Assembly: GCA_963377175.1 (NCBI GenBank)
Contig: CAUJNA010000592.1
Location: 1 to 64,000 of the forward strand
Reading direction: 5' to 3'
DNA from: Effrenium voratum
Taxonomy: Eukaryota; Sar; Dinophyceae; Suessiales; Symbiodiniaceae
DNA length: 64,000 nucleotides
The translations under genes and the position numbers were made by a program. The first letter of the stretch is position 1. Every line of letters begins with the position of its first letter. This document shows positions 32,141 to 40,881 of the stretch, in pieces. The notes beneath the pieces are model-generated. The model was not told the origin of the DNA, did no database searches, and saw only the letters and a program-made list of their open reading frames with translations.

Positions 32141-33523
32141 ATGGAAACTTTTAGTGCTGAAGATATTCTAATTGACAACCTCTCATTTAAATTAAATAAA
32201 GGTGCAAGTTATATCAACGACCGTCGTTCTGTCTCGTTTTTTCCTTCCGGGAGTAATATCTACACTCCTTCATCAGGCCAGCGTGTGTTGAAAATAGCGT
32301 TAAATGCTGAAGATAATAGTTGGTTAGACCCACAGAGTGTAATGGTTTATTTCACTGTTGAAAACACTGACACGACAGACAATAAACGCTTGCGTCCACT
32401 GTCTCCTGCTTATTCCTTTTTTAGAAGAGTAAGACTAATTGCTGGTAATCAACTTGTTGAAGACATTGATTACTACAACCGAAATCATCATATGATGAGT
32501 TGTTTGATGTCAAAAGGAGCAAGAGACAATGAAGACGCCCAGAGTTTTGGTTATAGATATGATGATGATTTAAACACTCGTCGTGCAGTTCCTGCATCGG
32601 GTCATATTGGTCCTGCATATGACGCTTACACAATTCCCGGTTTTAGAAGAAAAATGGTTGTCGGATTTAAACCGATGCTTGGTTTATTCAATCAGTTTAA
32701 GTATATCCCGTTAAAAGCGTGTCCTCTTGTTTTAGAACTTGAACTGGTTTCAAACTTTAGTGATTGTGTTGTTACAGTTGGTGGTACGAGGTTTCCAGAA
32801 AGTGGCAACACAGATACAAGCCTTCATACAAATGAGCAGTTCTCAATTAGTAACGCATTCCTTCAAACTGATTTGGTTAGCTTGGACAACGACCTCCATA
32901 ATAAATATGTTGCTCACCTCCTCGATTCAAAAGAATTACCTATTACGTATAATACTTATATTTGTCAATCTAATCAAGTTCCAGATGGTTCGTCGTCAAT
33001 TAACACTACTGTTGTTCGTTCAGTATCTAAACTCGTTGCCGCGTTCATCAGTTTCAACAAAAGTGGAGTAGGCGATACTCACGTTATGAAAGAATACAAC
33101 AATTTCTATCATCCTATGTATAATTTGAATTATCAAGACAGTGGATACTACAATTCCGACCTTGATTTAGAATTTCAACTTCAATTAGGTTCAAAACTAT
33201 ATCCTGAGTATCCTTGTCGTTCATTAACACAAGCATTCTATTATTTACGAAAAGCATTAAATTTACCATTGTTCCATCAACACCATTTATCAATTGAATA
33301 TTCTGCTTATCGTGTTGATAAGTTTATCTTTGCTATGAATTTCGAAAAGGTGCCGGATTCTTCATATTCTGGAATTAACACTAAAGCCGGACAACAGCTT
33401 CTAATTCGTGTGAAACCTATTGGAAATATGGCAACAGCAAATATGCCTGACACGATTTACATAACATTAGTATCAGAACAAATATTATCCATTAGAGACG
33501 CCGGAGTGCAGATACTCGATTAA
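32141..33523 (+). CDS. Major capsid protein, double jelly-roll
   Basis: 460 residues, intact. Sequence patterns match major capsid proteins of Polinton-like viruses: an N-terminal 'RRSVSFFPSGSNIYTPSSG', then 'WLDPQSVMVYFTVENTD', 'LRPLSPAYSFFRRVRLIAGN' and 'LVEDIDYYNR', and a C-terminal 'LLIRVKPIGN'. Length and the two beta-rich halves fit the double jelly-roll fold whose trimers tile an icosahedral shell. The preceding AT-rich string (ATTATATATATAGTA) ends at the ATG, giving a very short leader. It lies 64 bases before the fibre gene on the same strand. The family call rests on pattern recognition, not alignment. Confidence 0.88.
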   Translation: METFSAEDILIDNLSFKLNKGASYINDRRSVSFFPSGSNIYTPSSGQRVLKIALNAEDNSWLDPQSVMVYFTVENTDTTDNKRLRPLSPAYSFFRRVRLIAGNQLVEDIDYYNRNHHMMSCLMSKGARDNEDAQSFGYRYDDDLNTRRAVPASGHIGPAYDAYTIPGFRRKMVVGFKPMLGLFNQFKYIPLKACPLVLELELVSNFSDCVVTVGGTRFPESGNTDTSLHTNEQFSISNAFLQTDLVSLDNDLHNKYVAHLLDSKELPITYNTYICQSNQVPDGSSSINTTVVRSVSKLVAAFISFNKSGVGDTHVMKEYNNFYHPMYNLNYQDSGYYNSDLDLEFQLQLGSKLYPEYPCRSLTQAFYYLRKALNLPLFHQHHLSIEYSAYRVDKFIFAMNFEKVPDSSYSGINTKAGQQLLIRVKPIGNMATANMPDTIYITLVSEQILSIRDAGVQILD

Positions 33524-33536
33524 AAATAAGTAAAAC

Positions 33537-33567
33537 TGATAATATTAAAAATAAATAAATATTATCA
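33537..33567 (+). terminator. 10-bp AT hairpin after the major capsid gene
   Basis: TGATAATATT, an 11-base loop, AATATTATCA, starting 14 bases past the major capsid stop codon and before the fibre gene. Confidence 0.55.
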
Positions 33568-33587
33568 TTTTCTACTATTAATATATA

Positions 33588-36305
33588 ATGCCTTCAATAA
33601 ATTTAACAAACTTTGAGAATGTTGTAGCGCACACAATTAGCGAAATCAATTCTACAAGCGGGGTGACAAACATTAGAAACATATACGCTAATCAATCAGA
33701 TATTATTGATTTACTCAACAACAAAGCAGACCAAGTAGACACTTACACAAAGGAGCAGATAAATGCTAATTTTTATGATATAACTCAATCATACAATAAG
33801 ACAGAAGTTAATGTATTATCAAATAATATTAGTTCAAATACATTTTTAATAGGTAATCTGACAATAACTTCAAATACAAATTTTAATAATATTTCATCAA
33901 ATACAAATTTAATAAGTAATTTAACTTCTACTATGACAACTAATTTTAATAACATTAGTTCTAATTCTAACTTAATTAATACAAATTTCAATAATATTTC
34001 ATTAAATACACATTTAATAAATAATTTAAATTCAACTATAACAACTAATTTTAATAATATTAGTTCTAATTCTAATTTAATAACAGGATTAAATAGTACA
34101 GTAAATTCACATATTTCAGCTATATCAGATTTACAGAATGGAGGTTCATTTAATGAATCAGATTATTATAATAAAATAACAACTAATAATTTATTATCAG
34201 AAAAATTAAATACATCAATATTAAATAATACATTAATACATAATATAACAACAACATCGACTTTTAAAATAGCAAATTTTGGAAATTATAATAATTTTTA
34301 TGAAATGTATAATAATTATTTTGATAGTTATGTTTATGGAAATTTAAGTGGAGCAACTATGTTTTTAAATCAAAGAGGTTTTGGAGATGTAGAAATTAAT
34401 AATTCTTCAACTTTTCAAAATGATAAAATATTATTAAATCATAATACTACAATATTATCTAATTTACAAGTATCAGGTTTATTTTCGTGTTCGTCTATTT
34501 TAGATATAGCAGGTTCTGACGCTAGATATGTTTTACAATCAGATGGATTAAGTGGATTAATAACAGGAAATTCAAATACAATTAATTCAATAATTACTAC
34601 TAATAATTCACAGGATACATCATTAGGACAAAACTTAGACAAAGTTAATACAACTGCGCAAACAGTAAACTCTCCATTAATACTTAGTTTAACAGATAAT
34701 ACTAATCCAATATTTAGAATCCAGGACGCAGTTAGTAACCAAAGACTCGAATTTAAAAGAGGATGCCAGTTAGACTCTTATCAAGGACTAACAGGTGCTA
34801 CTCCTTATAGATTATGGTTAGGATGGAATACAGGAGATGTTATTATTGGAAGACCTAATAATGCTTCAAGAATTACAATTAATGGTAATGTTCATACTTC
34901 GTATAATTTTGCTCAAGCACACGGAACATCATATTTTGAAGGTGCTGTTTATATGAAAGGAAATTTATTTACAAATAATGATTTTTCAACAGATATTAAA
35001 ACAAAAATTGATAATATCAATACTTCAATAAATGGACTAGAACCATATTTAGAAACATATACACCAGATGCAACAGAAGGTTTTTATATACATCATCCTA
35101 ATTTTGTTGCTGTTAGCGTTGGTGATATTACTAATGCCAGTAATCAATATATGATGTGTGATGGATTGGTGAATAAAACTATTTTTAGTAAGCCTATAGA
35201 TGTGTTAGGTAATATTTATACGAATGCTGATGTTAATTGTGATAATGTTAATATTGCTACTGATGGTAAATTAACAATTGATACAAATTGTGAATTATAT
35301 AGATATGTTAGTGCTTTTTCATCTTTTGATATGAGGAATAGTGATGCTAATTCTTCAATTAGGTTTATTTGTGGAGACCCTGCCGTTCAATCTAATATAG
35401 TCGGAGCTGTTAATATTTCTAGCGGATGGACTTTTAATACTGCTACTGCTGATTTTATGGGTAATTTATTTGCTGATGATGTTTATGTTAAAACTAATGG
35501 AGCATTAAGAAGCAATCATATAGCACCTAATGGTGGAACATTAGTAACCGTTGATACTAACTTAGCAGTTCAAAATGCATATTTAGCAACTAATACCATT
35601 CAATCATTCGATTTAACAACGGTTTCATTTTTAAATAATATTTCAATGACTACTGGAACTGATATTAAAATGGGAACATCGGAAATATCAACTTATTATG
35701 ATGGAACTAATTTATCTACAATTGATGTAATATTCAGAACATCAAACACTGCGTTTAGAGTTTCAGATGCTTCAAGTACACCTTCAGTTTTATTATCTAT
35801 TGATAAGACATTTGGAACTACAGTAAATACTGAAAGTTTTACAAATAATGCTACATCAACTTTTAATGAAAATGTAACAGTTGTTAATACAAAAACATTA
35901 TTTGTTAATGATATTCAAGATGCTTCAGGTGATGCTATTGATATTACTGCTGGAACTGTAACTATAAATGGAAGTCTAATAGATAATTCTGATGCAAGAT
36001 TAAAATATGATGTAGATTTACTTAAAAGTAATTGTATTAGTATGATTAAGAAATTCAAACCTAAAAAATTCAAAAGAAAAGATAGAGACGATAAGGATGC
36101 AATCCACATAGGTTATATTGCTGATGATTTATTAAAAGCAGTTCCAAAAGAAATTAGTAATGTAGTTCATAGCAGTCGCGAATATTTAGGCATTGAATAT
36201 ACAAAAGTACCAATATTATTACATAAAGCTTTACTGGAAGTAATAGATAAAGTTGAAAAATTAGAAAACGAAATTAAGGAATGTAAAAAAGAAAAATCTA
36301 AATAA
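33588..36305 (+). CDS. Long fibre with peptidase-S74 chaperone C-terminus
   Basis: 905 residues, intact, the largest gene of the element. Residues about 70-200 are repeats rich in Asn/Ser/Ile ('TNFNNISSNSNLI' in several copies), like trimeric fibre shafts. The middle is beta-rich with Thr/Asn/Gly. The last 110 residues start with 'DNSDARLKYDVDLLKSN', continue with 'IHIGYIADDLLKAVPKEI' and 'YLGIEYTKVPILLHKALLEV', and end in a coiled coil. That is the S74 intramolecular chaperone, which trimerises the fibre and then cuts itself off at the Ser of 'NSDAR'. The protein is probably the host-attachment fibre or spike. Confidence 0.88.
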   Translation: MPSINLTNFENVVAHTISEINSTSGVTNIRNIYANQSDIIDLLNNKADQVDTYTKEQINANFYDITQSYNKTEVNVLSNNISSNTFLIGNLTITSNTNFNNISSNTNLISNLTSTMTTNFNNISSNSNLINTNFNNISLNTHLINNLNSTITTNFNNISSNSNLITGLNSTVNSHISAISDLQNGGSFNESDYYNKITTNNLLSEKLNTSILNNTLIHNITTTSTFKIANFGNYNNFYEMYNNYFDSYVYGNLSGATMFLNQRGFGDVEINNSSTFQNDKILLNHNTTILSNLQVSGLFSCSSILDIAGSDARYVLQSDGLSGLITGNSNTINSIITTNNSQDTSLGQNLDKVNTTAQTVNSPLILSLTDNTNPIFRIQDAVSNQRLEFKRGCQLDSYQGLTGATPYRLWLGWNTGDVIIGRPNNASRITINGNVHTSYNFAQAHGTSYFEGAVYMKGNLFTNNDFSTDIKTKIDNINTSINGLEPYLETYTPDATEGFYIHHPNFVAVSVGDITNASNQYMMCDGLVNKTIFSKPIDVLGNIYTNADVNCDNVNIATDGKLTIDTNCELYRYVSAFSSFDMRNSDANSSIRFICGDPAVQSNIVGAVNISSGWTFNTATADFMGNLFADDVYVKTNGALRSNHIAPNGGTLVTVDTNLAVQNAYLATNTIQSFDLTTVSFLNNISMTTGTDIKMGTSEISTYYDGTNLSTIDVIFRTSNTAFRVSDASSTPSVLLSIDKTFGTTVNTESFTNNATSTFNENVTVVNTKTLFVNDIQDASGDAIDITAGTVTINGSLIDNSDARLKYDVDLLKSNCISMIKKFKPKKFKRKDRDDKDAIHIGYIADDLLKAVPKEISNVVHSSREYLGIEYTKVPILLHKALLEVIDKVEKLENEIKECKKEKSK

Positions 36306-36317
36306 TAATAATATATA

Positions 36318-36599
36318 ATGGGTAATTCAAATAGTAATGTTGAAACTTCAAGTATTGACAAAATCAATGATATTGATGAAGAACAATTAGATTTAAGTAA
36401 TATTGATAAATTACAGTTAAAAGCAATTAAGCAAATGAGTGAAAGAATGTGTAAAATTGAAAAAGAAAAATCTGATAAATTAATATATAGATTACCGGTT
36501 CAAATTTGTAGTTATTCATTATTTGAATTAATAACATTAAGCCATAATCTTAATGCTATTAATTTTAAAGATAAAAATAAAAATAAAAATCATCATTAA
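36318..36599 (+). CDS. Small protein with N-myristoylation signal
   Basis: 93 residues starting MGNSNSN. Met-Gly followed by a small residue at position 6 (Ser) is the consensus for N-myristoyltransferase after removal of Met. The rest is acidic then helical ('LQLKAIKQMSERMCKIEKE') with an Asn/Lys-rich end. It follows the fibre gene by 12 bases and converges with the next minus-strand gene, overlapping it by 35 bases. Myristoylated proteins of large DNA viruses often sit at membranes during assembly or entry. Function otherwise unknown. Confidence 0.65.
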   Translation: MGNSNSNVETSSIDKINDIDEEQLDLSNIDKLQLKAIKQMSERMCKIEKEKSDKLIYRLPVQICSYSLFELITLSHNLNAINFKDKNKNKNHH

Positions 36600-37083
36600 T
36601 ACGTTGTCCACCATCATTGATAACTTTGATAGTTATTTTTTTTATTTGTACTGAAATAAGATCAACCGGACCACTTCTTCCATACACTAATTTAATTTTA
36701 TGAAGATCTTTGTTAAGAAAATAATAAATATTAATTAAACTAATTGGTATTAAAGTTCGATTACAAACATGATTCAAATGAGTAAGCGAGCTATAGATAG
36801 CAAGTGCATCATATTCAATAAATAATTTTAATGGTTTATATTTTTTATGTAATTTATCTAACTCACTTAAATTAAAAACATATGATAATCCATTATTAAT
36901 ATTGATATTATCAATTTCAAAATAATGTATGTTATTTGATGTGTAAGACTTATAAACTGGTTTATATTTATTAATATAATTTTTAACAATATTACTATTT
37001 TTTATTTTTAATAATTTAACATCACCTAAACTATAAGATAATACAAGGTTTTTAATTTCTATTGGTAAATCATAAAATATCAT
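36565..37083 (-). CDS. F-box-like protein
   Basis: 172 residues, intact. The start 'FYDLPIEIKNLVLSYSLGD' followed by 'VKLLKIKNSNI' looks like a degenerate F-box (LP.E....I.SYLG...LLKLK). The gene at 40921 begins in the same way ('LPADVLKGIISYKLG', 'EYLKLKHNHI'). The remainder has 'LSELDKLHKKYKPLKLFIEY' and 'VCNRTLIPISLINIYYF'. F-box proteins of large DNA viruses recruit SCF ubiquitin ligases to host targets. The assignment is tentative because only about 30 residues support it. Confidence 0.5.
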   Translation of the reverse strand: MIFYDLPIEIKNLVLSYSLGDVKLLKIKNSNIVKNYINKYKPVYKSYTSNNIHYFEIDNININNGLSYVFNLSELDKLHKKYKPLKLFIEYDALAIYSSLTHLNHVCNRTLIPISLINIYYFLNKDLHKIKLVYGRSGPVDLISVQIKKITIKVINDGGQRINDDFYFYFYL

Positions 37084-37147
37084 AATATATTTGAATATTT
37101 ATTTTATTTTAAATGATTTTTTCAAATCTAACATATTTAGTTATTTT

Positions 37148-37486
37148 TTAATCATCTGGCACTCTTGTTGAATCACCATCACTATAATTATCACTATCAC
37201 TATCAGTATCATTTTCTATACGAATATGTTCTTCTAATTCTTTCCTCATTCTTTCTGCTTCCTTAAAAGTAATATGACAATCACTTTCAATATGGTTAGC
37301 AGCATCCTTCATTAAAAAAGTTTCACCACATTCACACTCTACTAATTGTTGTAGTCTTTGCTTCCGGTATTCCTGAATCTGTTTTGGTATGTCATCACGG
37401 CTTCGCCCTGATGAGGGACTACGTCCGTCATCACCGAAAAACCTTACTGGTTCTTCATATATTCTTTCTTGAAACATTTTTAACAT
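37148..37486 (-). CDS. Small CxC...H...C/H finger protein
   Basis: 112 residues, intact. The centre has 'VECECGETFLMKDAANHIE' followed by 'SDCH', a short zinc-finger-like pattern (CxC, then H, then CxH) similar to the gene at 38514 ('HCSCGKTYDDKYLFKHLNS'). The N-terminal 'RSPSSGRSRDD' is RS-like and the C-terminus acidic. Transcribed with the packaging ATPase, 19 bases after its stop. Function unknown. Confidence 0.55.
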   Translation of the reverse strand: MLKMFQERIYEEPVRFFGDDGRSPSSGRSRDDIPKQIQEYRKQRLQQLVECECGETFLMKDAANHIESDCHITFKEAERMRKELEEHIRIENDTDSDSDNYSDGDSTRVPDD

Positions 37487-37505
37487 TCTATAATATATAA
37501 TAGAT

Positions 37506-38261
37506 TTATTTTATTTTAAAAGCTTTCTCAAATCTAACATAAAACATATTATTAACATCTTTGGAATTCATATTGACATAAAAGAAGGAGTAGGGCTTAT
37601 CATCTACTGCTTTATGATACATATTTAACAGTTGCTCTTTATCAACGATGGCCGAGTTTTCCTCAATGAATGACATTAACTCTGATACATTCTTTAACTT
37701 GAAGATATACAACGAACTAGAATTCAACCTAATGATTGGAGCAAGGACACGATATTTTTGAACACTTAAACAAAAACTAATGGCGTCGTGCCTGCCTCTC
37801 GTTGCCAGTCCATGTAATAACTTGCTGTATCTAACAAATTTAGGGTCGTCTGCAAAATCATCAACTATGATTAAAATTGAATGTAGTTTCTTCATCTTCT
37901 GTTCTTTCATATAATGAATTATCTTTCTTTGCGTGTTAATTATTTCTTCCAGTTCTTCAGGTTGGTAGGTGTCATAATATAACTTTTCTTTTTCATCATC
38001 AACCTTCATATTATCTTTTTGATATTTCTTGACTTCAACGAAGGTAGGGTCATTATGAACAGACGGACTAAAAATGAATATACGGGCGAAGCAGTCCCTA
38101 TAAACATTTAGGATAAGGTTTTGAATTAAAACTGTTTTACCACCCGTTGATGAAGCAACAACAATTGAGCGAAAAGGTAGTTTTGGCACATGTTCATATT
38201 TGGATTGTTTGAATTCATAATCAGTTATGTTTATTGGTTTTATAATGGGAACTTCAGGCAT
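37506..38261 (-). CDS. A32-type genome-packaging ATPase
   Basis: 251 residues, intact. Walker A is 'VVASSTGGKTVLIQNLI' (near residues 35-50) and Walker B is 'ILIIVDDFADDPKF' (near 128-140), with the sensor-like 'GLATRGRHDAISFCLSVQKY' after it. This is the FtsK/HerA-type ATPase that pumps DNA into capsids of Polintons, virophages and large DNA viruses; length is normal. It lies opposite in direction to the capsid genes, separated by the small finger and F-box-like genes. One of the four core morphogenesis or packaging genes of the lineage. Confidence 0.9.
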   Translation of the reverse strand: MPEVPIIKPINITDYEFKQSKYEHVPKLPFRSIVVASSTGGKTVLIQNLILNVYRDCFARIFIFSPSVHNDPTFVEVKKYQKDNMKVDDEKEKLYYDTYQPEELEEIINTQRKIIHYMKEQKMKKLHSILIIVDDFADDPKFVRYSKLLHGLATRGRHDAISFCLSVQKYRVLAPIIRLNSSSLYIFKLKNVSELMSFIEENSAIVDKEQLLNMYHKAVDDKPYSFFYVNMNSKDVNNMFYVRFEKAFKIK

Positions 38262-38473
38262 AAAATAATAATATCAAAAATATTTCGAAAATAAATTAAT
38301 ATTATTTATTGTATGAAAGCATTGCTATGATATGAATGGTGTCTATCGTAGTAGAACAGGCTCTTTCATCAACTTCAGTCAATAAGTATTGAAGATAATT
38401 AGTTTTGTGTCTTGCTCGCGTATGCAATGAAAACCCCAAGTGCTGTGCCCCACCAATATTCTATTATGCATGA

Positions 38474-38511
38474 AAATAATAAGATTAAATAAATATTTTA
38501 TCTTATTATTT
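38474..38511. promoter_or_regulatory. 12-bp AT hairpin before a small gene
   Basis: AAATAATAAGAT, a 14-base loop, ATCTTATTATTT, ending 2 bases before the ATG at 38514. It lies between divergent genes, so it could be a promoter element rather than a terminator. Confidence 0.5.
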
Positions 38512-38513
38512 AT

Positions 38514-38696
38514 ATGACTATTATCCATTGCAGTTGTGGTAAAACTTATGATGACAAATATTTATTTAAACATCTAAATTCAAAATATCATCAGAAATTT
38601 GTAGAATATAGATGGAATAAAGACGATACAATGAAAAAACTTTACAAGAAAAGAAAGACAGAAATGAAAAATAATTTATCTTATTATTTAATATGA
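38514..38696 (+). CDS. Small zinc-finger-like protein
   Basis: 60 residues. It has 'IIHCSCGKTYDDKYLFKHL' followed by 'NSKYHQKF', so CxC...H...H, the same short finger style as the 37148 gene, then a basic tail ('KKLYKKRKTEMKN'). Intact but very short. Likely a real gene because the Cys/His pattern recurs within the element. Confidence 0.5.
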   Translation: MTIIHCSCGKTYDDKYLFKHLNSKYHQKFVEYRWNKDDTMKKLYKKRKTEMKNNLSYYLI

Positions 38697-38849
38697 AAAG
38701 GAGTTATACAGATTATATTAATATAATAATGAAATGGAGAATATAGAACGGTGTCATAACTGATAATAGATGTAAAAAAATATGTTATTTTATTTTAGAA
38801 TTAATTAAGTTTTTGATACAATATATTAAAAATATAAATATTAATATAA

Positions 38850-39206
38850 ATGCCAAAAAAGAAAAACAAAAAAAATAAGACAGGTTTAAGTGTTTCATCA
38901 ACTGATGAAGAAATTGTTAAAGAAACATCAGTTATTGAGGTTGTTTGTCCTACATGCAAAAGAATGTTAGAACTTAAGAATGAATTACAAATACAAAAGA
39001 AAGGAAATTGTAAATGTTCGTGTATTCCAACAAGTTTCAAAATTAGTAAAAATGATAAGAAAATGAATATTGATAAAACTAAAGACAGTATCAACTTAGA
39101 AACAGATGTTCATAATATAACTTTTAAATGGGGTAAGGATGCAGCACTCTCGGAAAATGGTGATAACGAAACGCAGGAAACTATACGTGAAATGATGAAA
39201 AATTAG
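38850..39206 (+). CDS. Cys-rich small protein with lysine-rich N-terminus
   Basis: 118 residues, intact. It starts 'PKKKNKKNKTG', a likely nuclear-localisation-like basic run. A four-to-six Cys region follows ('VVCPTCKRMLELKNE', 'GNCKCSCIPTSF'), plausible as a zinc ribbon, then an acidic C-terminal half. Function unknown; a transcription factor or DNA-binding role is possible. It precedes the 39275 gene on the same strand by 68 bases. Confidence 0.55.
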   Translation: MPKKKNKKNKTGLSVSSTDEEIVKETSVIEVVCPTCKRMLELKNELQIQKKGNCKCSCIPTSFKISKNDKKMNIDKTKDSINLETDVHNITFKWGKDAALSENGDNETQETIREMMKN

Positions 39207-39274
39207 TATTTAAAGAGTAGAATTAACATAATTTAAACATTTAGTTTTAAAAGTATAGTTGAATAATATAGTAT

Positions 39275-39583
39275 ATGGTTGAATTTTCAAGTTTAACACA
39301 TTTACATTTTGGAGCACTTGAATTAGACAAGCAAATTGGAGACAATAATTATAATGGTGTTAGTTATTATACTTGTAAGTGTGGATGTAAAATAGTCTTA
39401 ACTCGTACTCAAACTAAAAGATATAACTTTTTATTACTTAGTGTTGGTCTTAGCTATGAATATTTATATCTAGACAAAGCGTTAGTATGTGGTCATACTC
39501 AAAAAGATTTAGATAACATTGTTAGACTTATGGTAGAAGGCGAAGAATTTAAACATTTAAGAAACAGAGACCTTCGAAATTAA
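39275..39583 (+). CDS. Small CxCGC protein, paralogue of the 31422 gene
   Basis: 102 residues, intact. It has 'YYTCKCGCKIVLTRTQTK' and 'LVCGHTQKDLDNIVRLMVE', matching the 31422 gene in both Cys/His blocks. Its upstream region (ATTTAGTTTTAAAA, then ATAATATAGTATAT directly before the ATG) is repeated before the next gene, so the two share a promoter type. Function unknown. Confidence 0.65.
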   Translation: MVEFSSLTHLHFGALELDKQIGDNNYNGVSYYTCKCGCKIVLTRTQTKRYNFLLLSVGLSYEYLYLDKALVCGHTQKDLDNIVRLMVEGEEFKHLRNRDLRN

Positions 39584-39624
39584 AATATTTAGTTTTAAAA
39601 CTTTAGTTTTATAATATAGTATAT

Positions 39625-39896
39625 ATGGAAGGTGTGGATAAACTATTTTTGAAAATTGATGAAATAATGGAACAAAATAAACGCATTTATCAACTGTTAG
39701 AAAGTATGAAGAAACCAGCTTAAATAATATTAATAATTACCAACCAAAAGAAGTTGATAGAGAGAGCACTGAATACAAGAATAAACGAAATGTATATATT
39801 AAAAAACTTAATGAAAAAGTCATTAAAGAACCTAAACAATCAAGTCTGGATTTCTACCAAGTCAAGTATATTGAAGATACCAAGAAATATGTTTAA
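39625..39896 (+). CDS. Small helical protein, one frameshift
   Basis: A first piece from ATG 39625 ('VDKLFLKIDEIMEQNKRI') stops at 39721-39723. One missing A near 39710 would join it to the next frame, which runs 'NNINNYQPKEVDREST', 'NVYIKKLNEKVIKEPKQ' and 'DFYQVKYIEDTKKYV' to TAA at 39894-39896, about 90 residues. The stop overlaps that of the convergent integrase. It has the same promoter string as the preceding gene. Function unknown. Confidence 0.5.
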
Positions 39897-40819
39897 TCAT
39901 TAACTAACAAAATTTCGTGTCTCAGAAGTGGTTTGTTTATTCCTGCTACTCTGTAAGTTTTATTACCCATAATATCATATTCAATTTTATCAACATTGAA
40001 TATCTTATTAGACCATTTAGAGTTATACTCTTTTCTGTCGGTGTAATTGCCCCTTTTCTTTTGAAACACTTTTACCTTATCGTTCTCCTGTATTTTGGGA
40101 TATTTTCTTTTGTTCTTTTCTCGTAGTTTCAGATTGACTTTTACATTTATTTCATTGTCGTCCTTGTGTGCTTCGGTTGGTGTCATCCTTGTTGACGAGT
40201 GTAATGTGCTGTTATACTGTTTCAATGCTGGTGTTAAGGCATCGGTCCATTTCATATTGTTAAACCTAGCTCTATCATGAATTTTGTTTTTCATTGTCCT
40301 AATAAAACGTTCGGCTACATTTGCGTGTGTCTTCGTTATTATGTGTTTGATACCTTCGCTGTTGAAGAAATCCTGAACTTGGTTTTTGGTTGCAAATGCT
40401 CCATCATCATCAGAATACACGGACATCGGATAACCCATCTTTTTAAAACTTGCTCTTAGTGCTTTTAGAACGTGCTCTCCGTCTCTTTCCTCCATCGGTA
40501 TTACATCTGCTAATTTACTGAAGATGTCAATCACGACTAAAGCATACTGTGGAACGTTCTTGTCTTTAGCTAAAGGTGACATATGCATTATGTCTATTTG
40601 ATATTCATACCTAGCAAACGGGGCGGTATAGGAATTAGTGCCTCTATAATTTTTGATTTGTTTATTTGGTTGTTTCTTTAAGAAAGACTTTACATCTTCT
40701 AATGTTATCGTTGGGTCTTCTTCCTTTGCCTTCTTGTGTGTTGCTTGTGTGCTTCCGAAACCCTCGTCTAAGTCATAATAGATGTTGCTGATTATTTGGT
40801 CTTTCGTTAATCTCGCCAT
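39893..40819 (-). CDS. int: Retroviral-type (rve) integrase of Polinton type
   Basis: 308 residues from the ATG at 40817-40819, preferred over upstream non-ATG codons because 'ARLTKDQIISNIYYD' starts a normal Polinton integrase. Catalytic residues: Asp in 'EYQIDIMHMS', Asp in 'SVYSDDDGAF' and Glu in 'NVAERFIRTMKNK'. After the core comes 'YNSTLHSSTRMTPTEA' and a C-terminal small beta domain ('KWSNKIFNVDKIEYD', 'YRVAGI') like chromo/SH3-type DNA-binding ends. It should join the TIR ends to host DNA, giving the short target duplication. Intact. It converges on the 39625 gene with overlapping stops. Confidence 0.92.
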   Translation of the reverse strand: MARLTKDQIISNIYYDLDEGFGSTQATHKKAKEEDPTITLEDVKSFLKKQPNKQIKNYRGTNSYTAPFARYEYQIDIMHMSPLAKDKNVPQYALVVIDIFSKLADVIPMEERDGEHVLKALRASFKKMGYPMSVYSDDDGAFATKNQVQDFFNSEGIKHIITKTHANVAERFIRTMKNKIHDRARFNNMKWTDALTPALKQYNSTLHSSTRMTPTEAHKDDNEINVKVNLKLREKNKRKYPKIQENDKVKVFQKKRGNYTDRKEYNSKWSNKIFNVDKIEYDIMGNKTYRVAGINKPLLRHEILLVND

Positions 40820-40881
40820 TATATTATTTGTTAGAAAATATTTTTTATCGATATAACCCCCACCCCTTAACATTAAAAAAA

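Noticed and set aside
37380..37445. Hammerhead-like CTGATGAG ... GAAA on the plus strand
   Set aside because: The GAAA does not follow stem II correctly and the stretch is codons of the minus-strand finger gene ('GDDGRSPSSGRSRDD').
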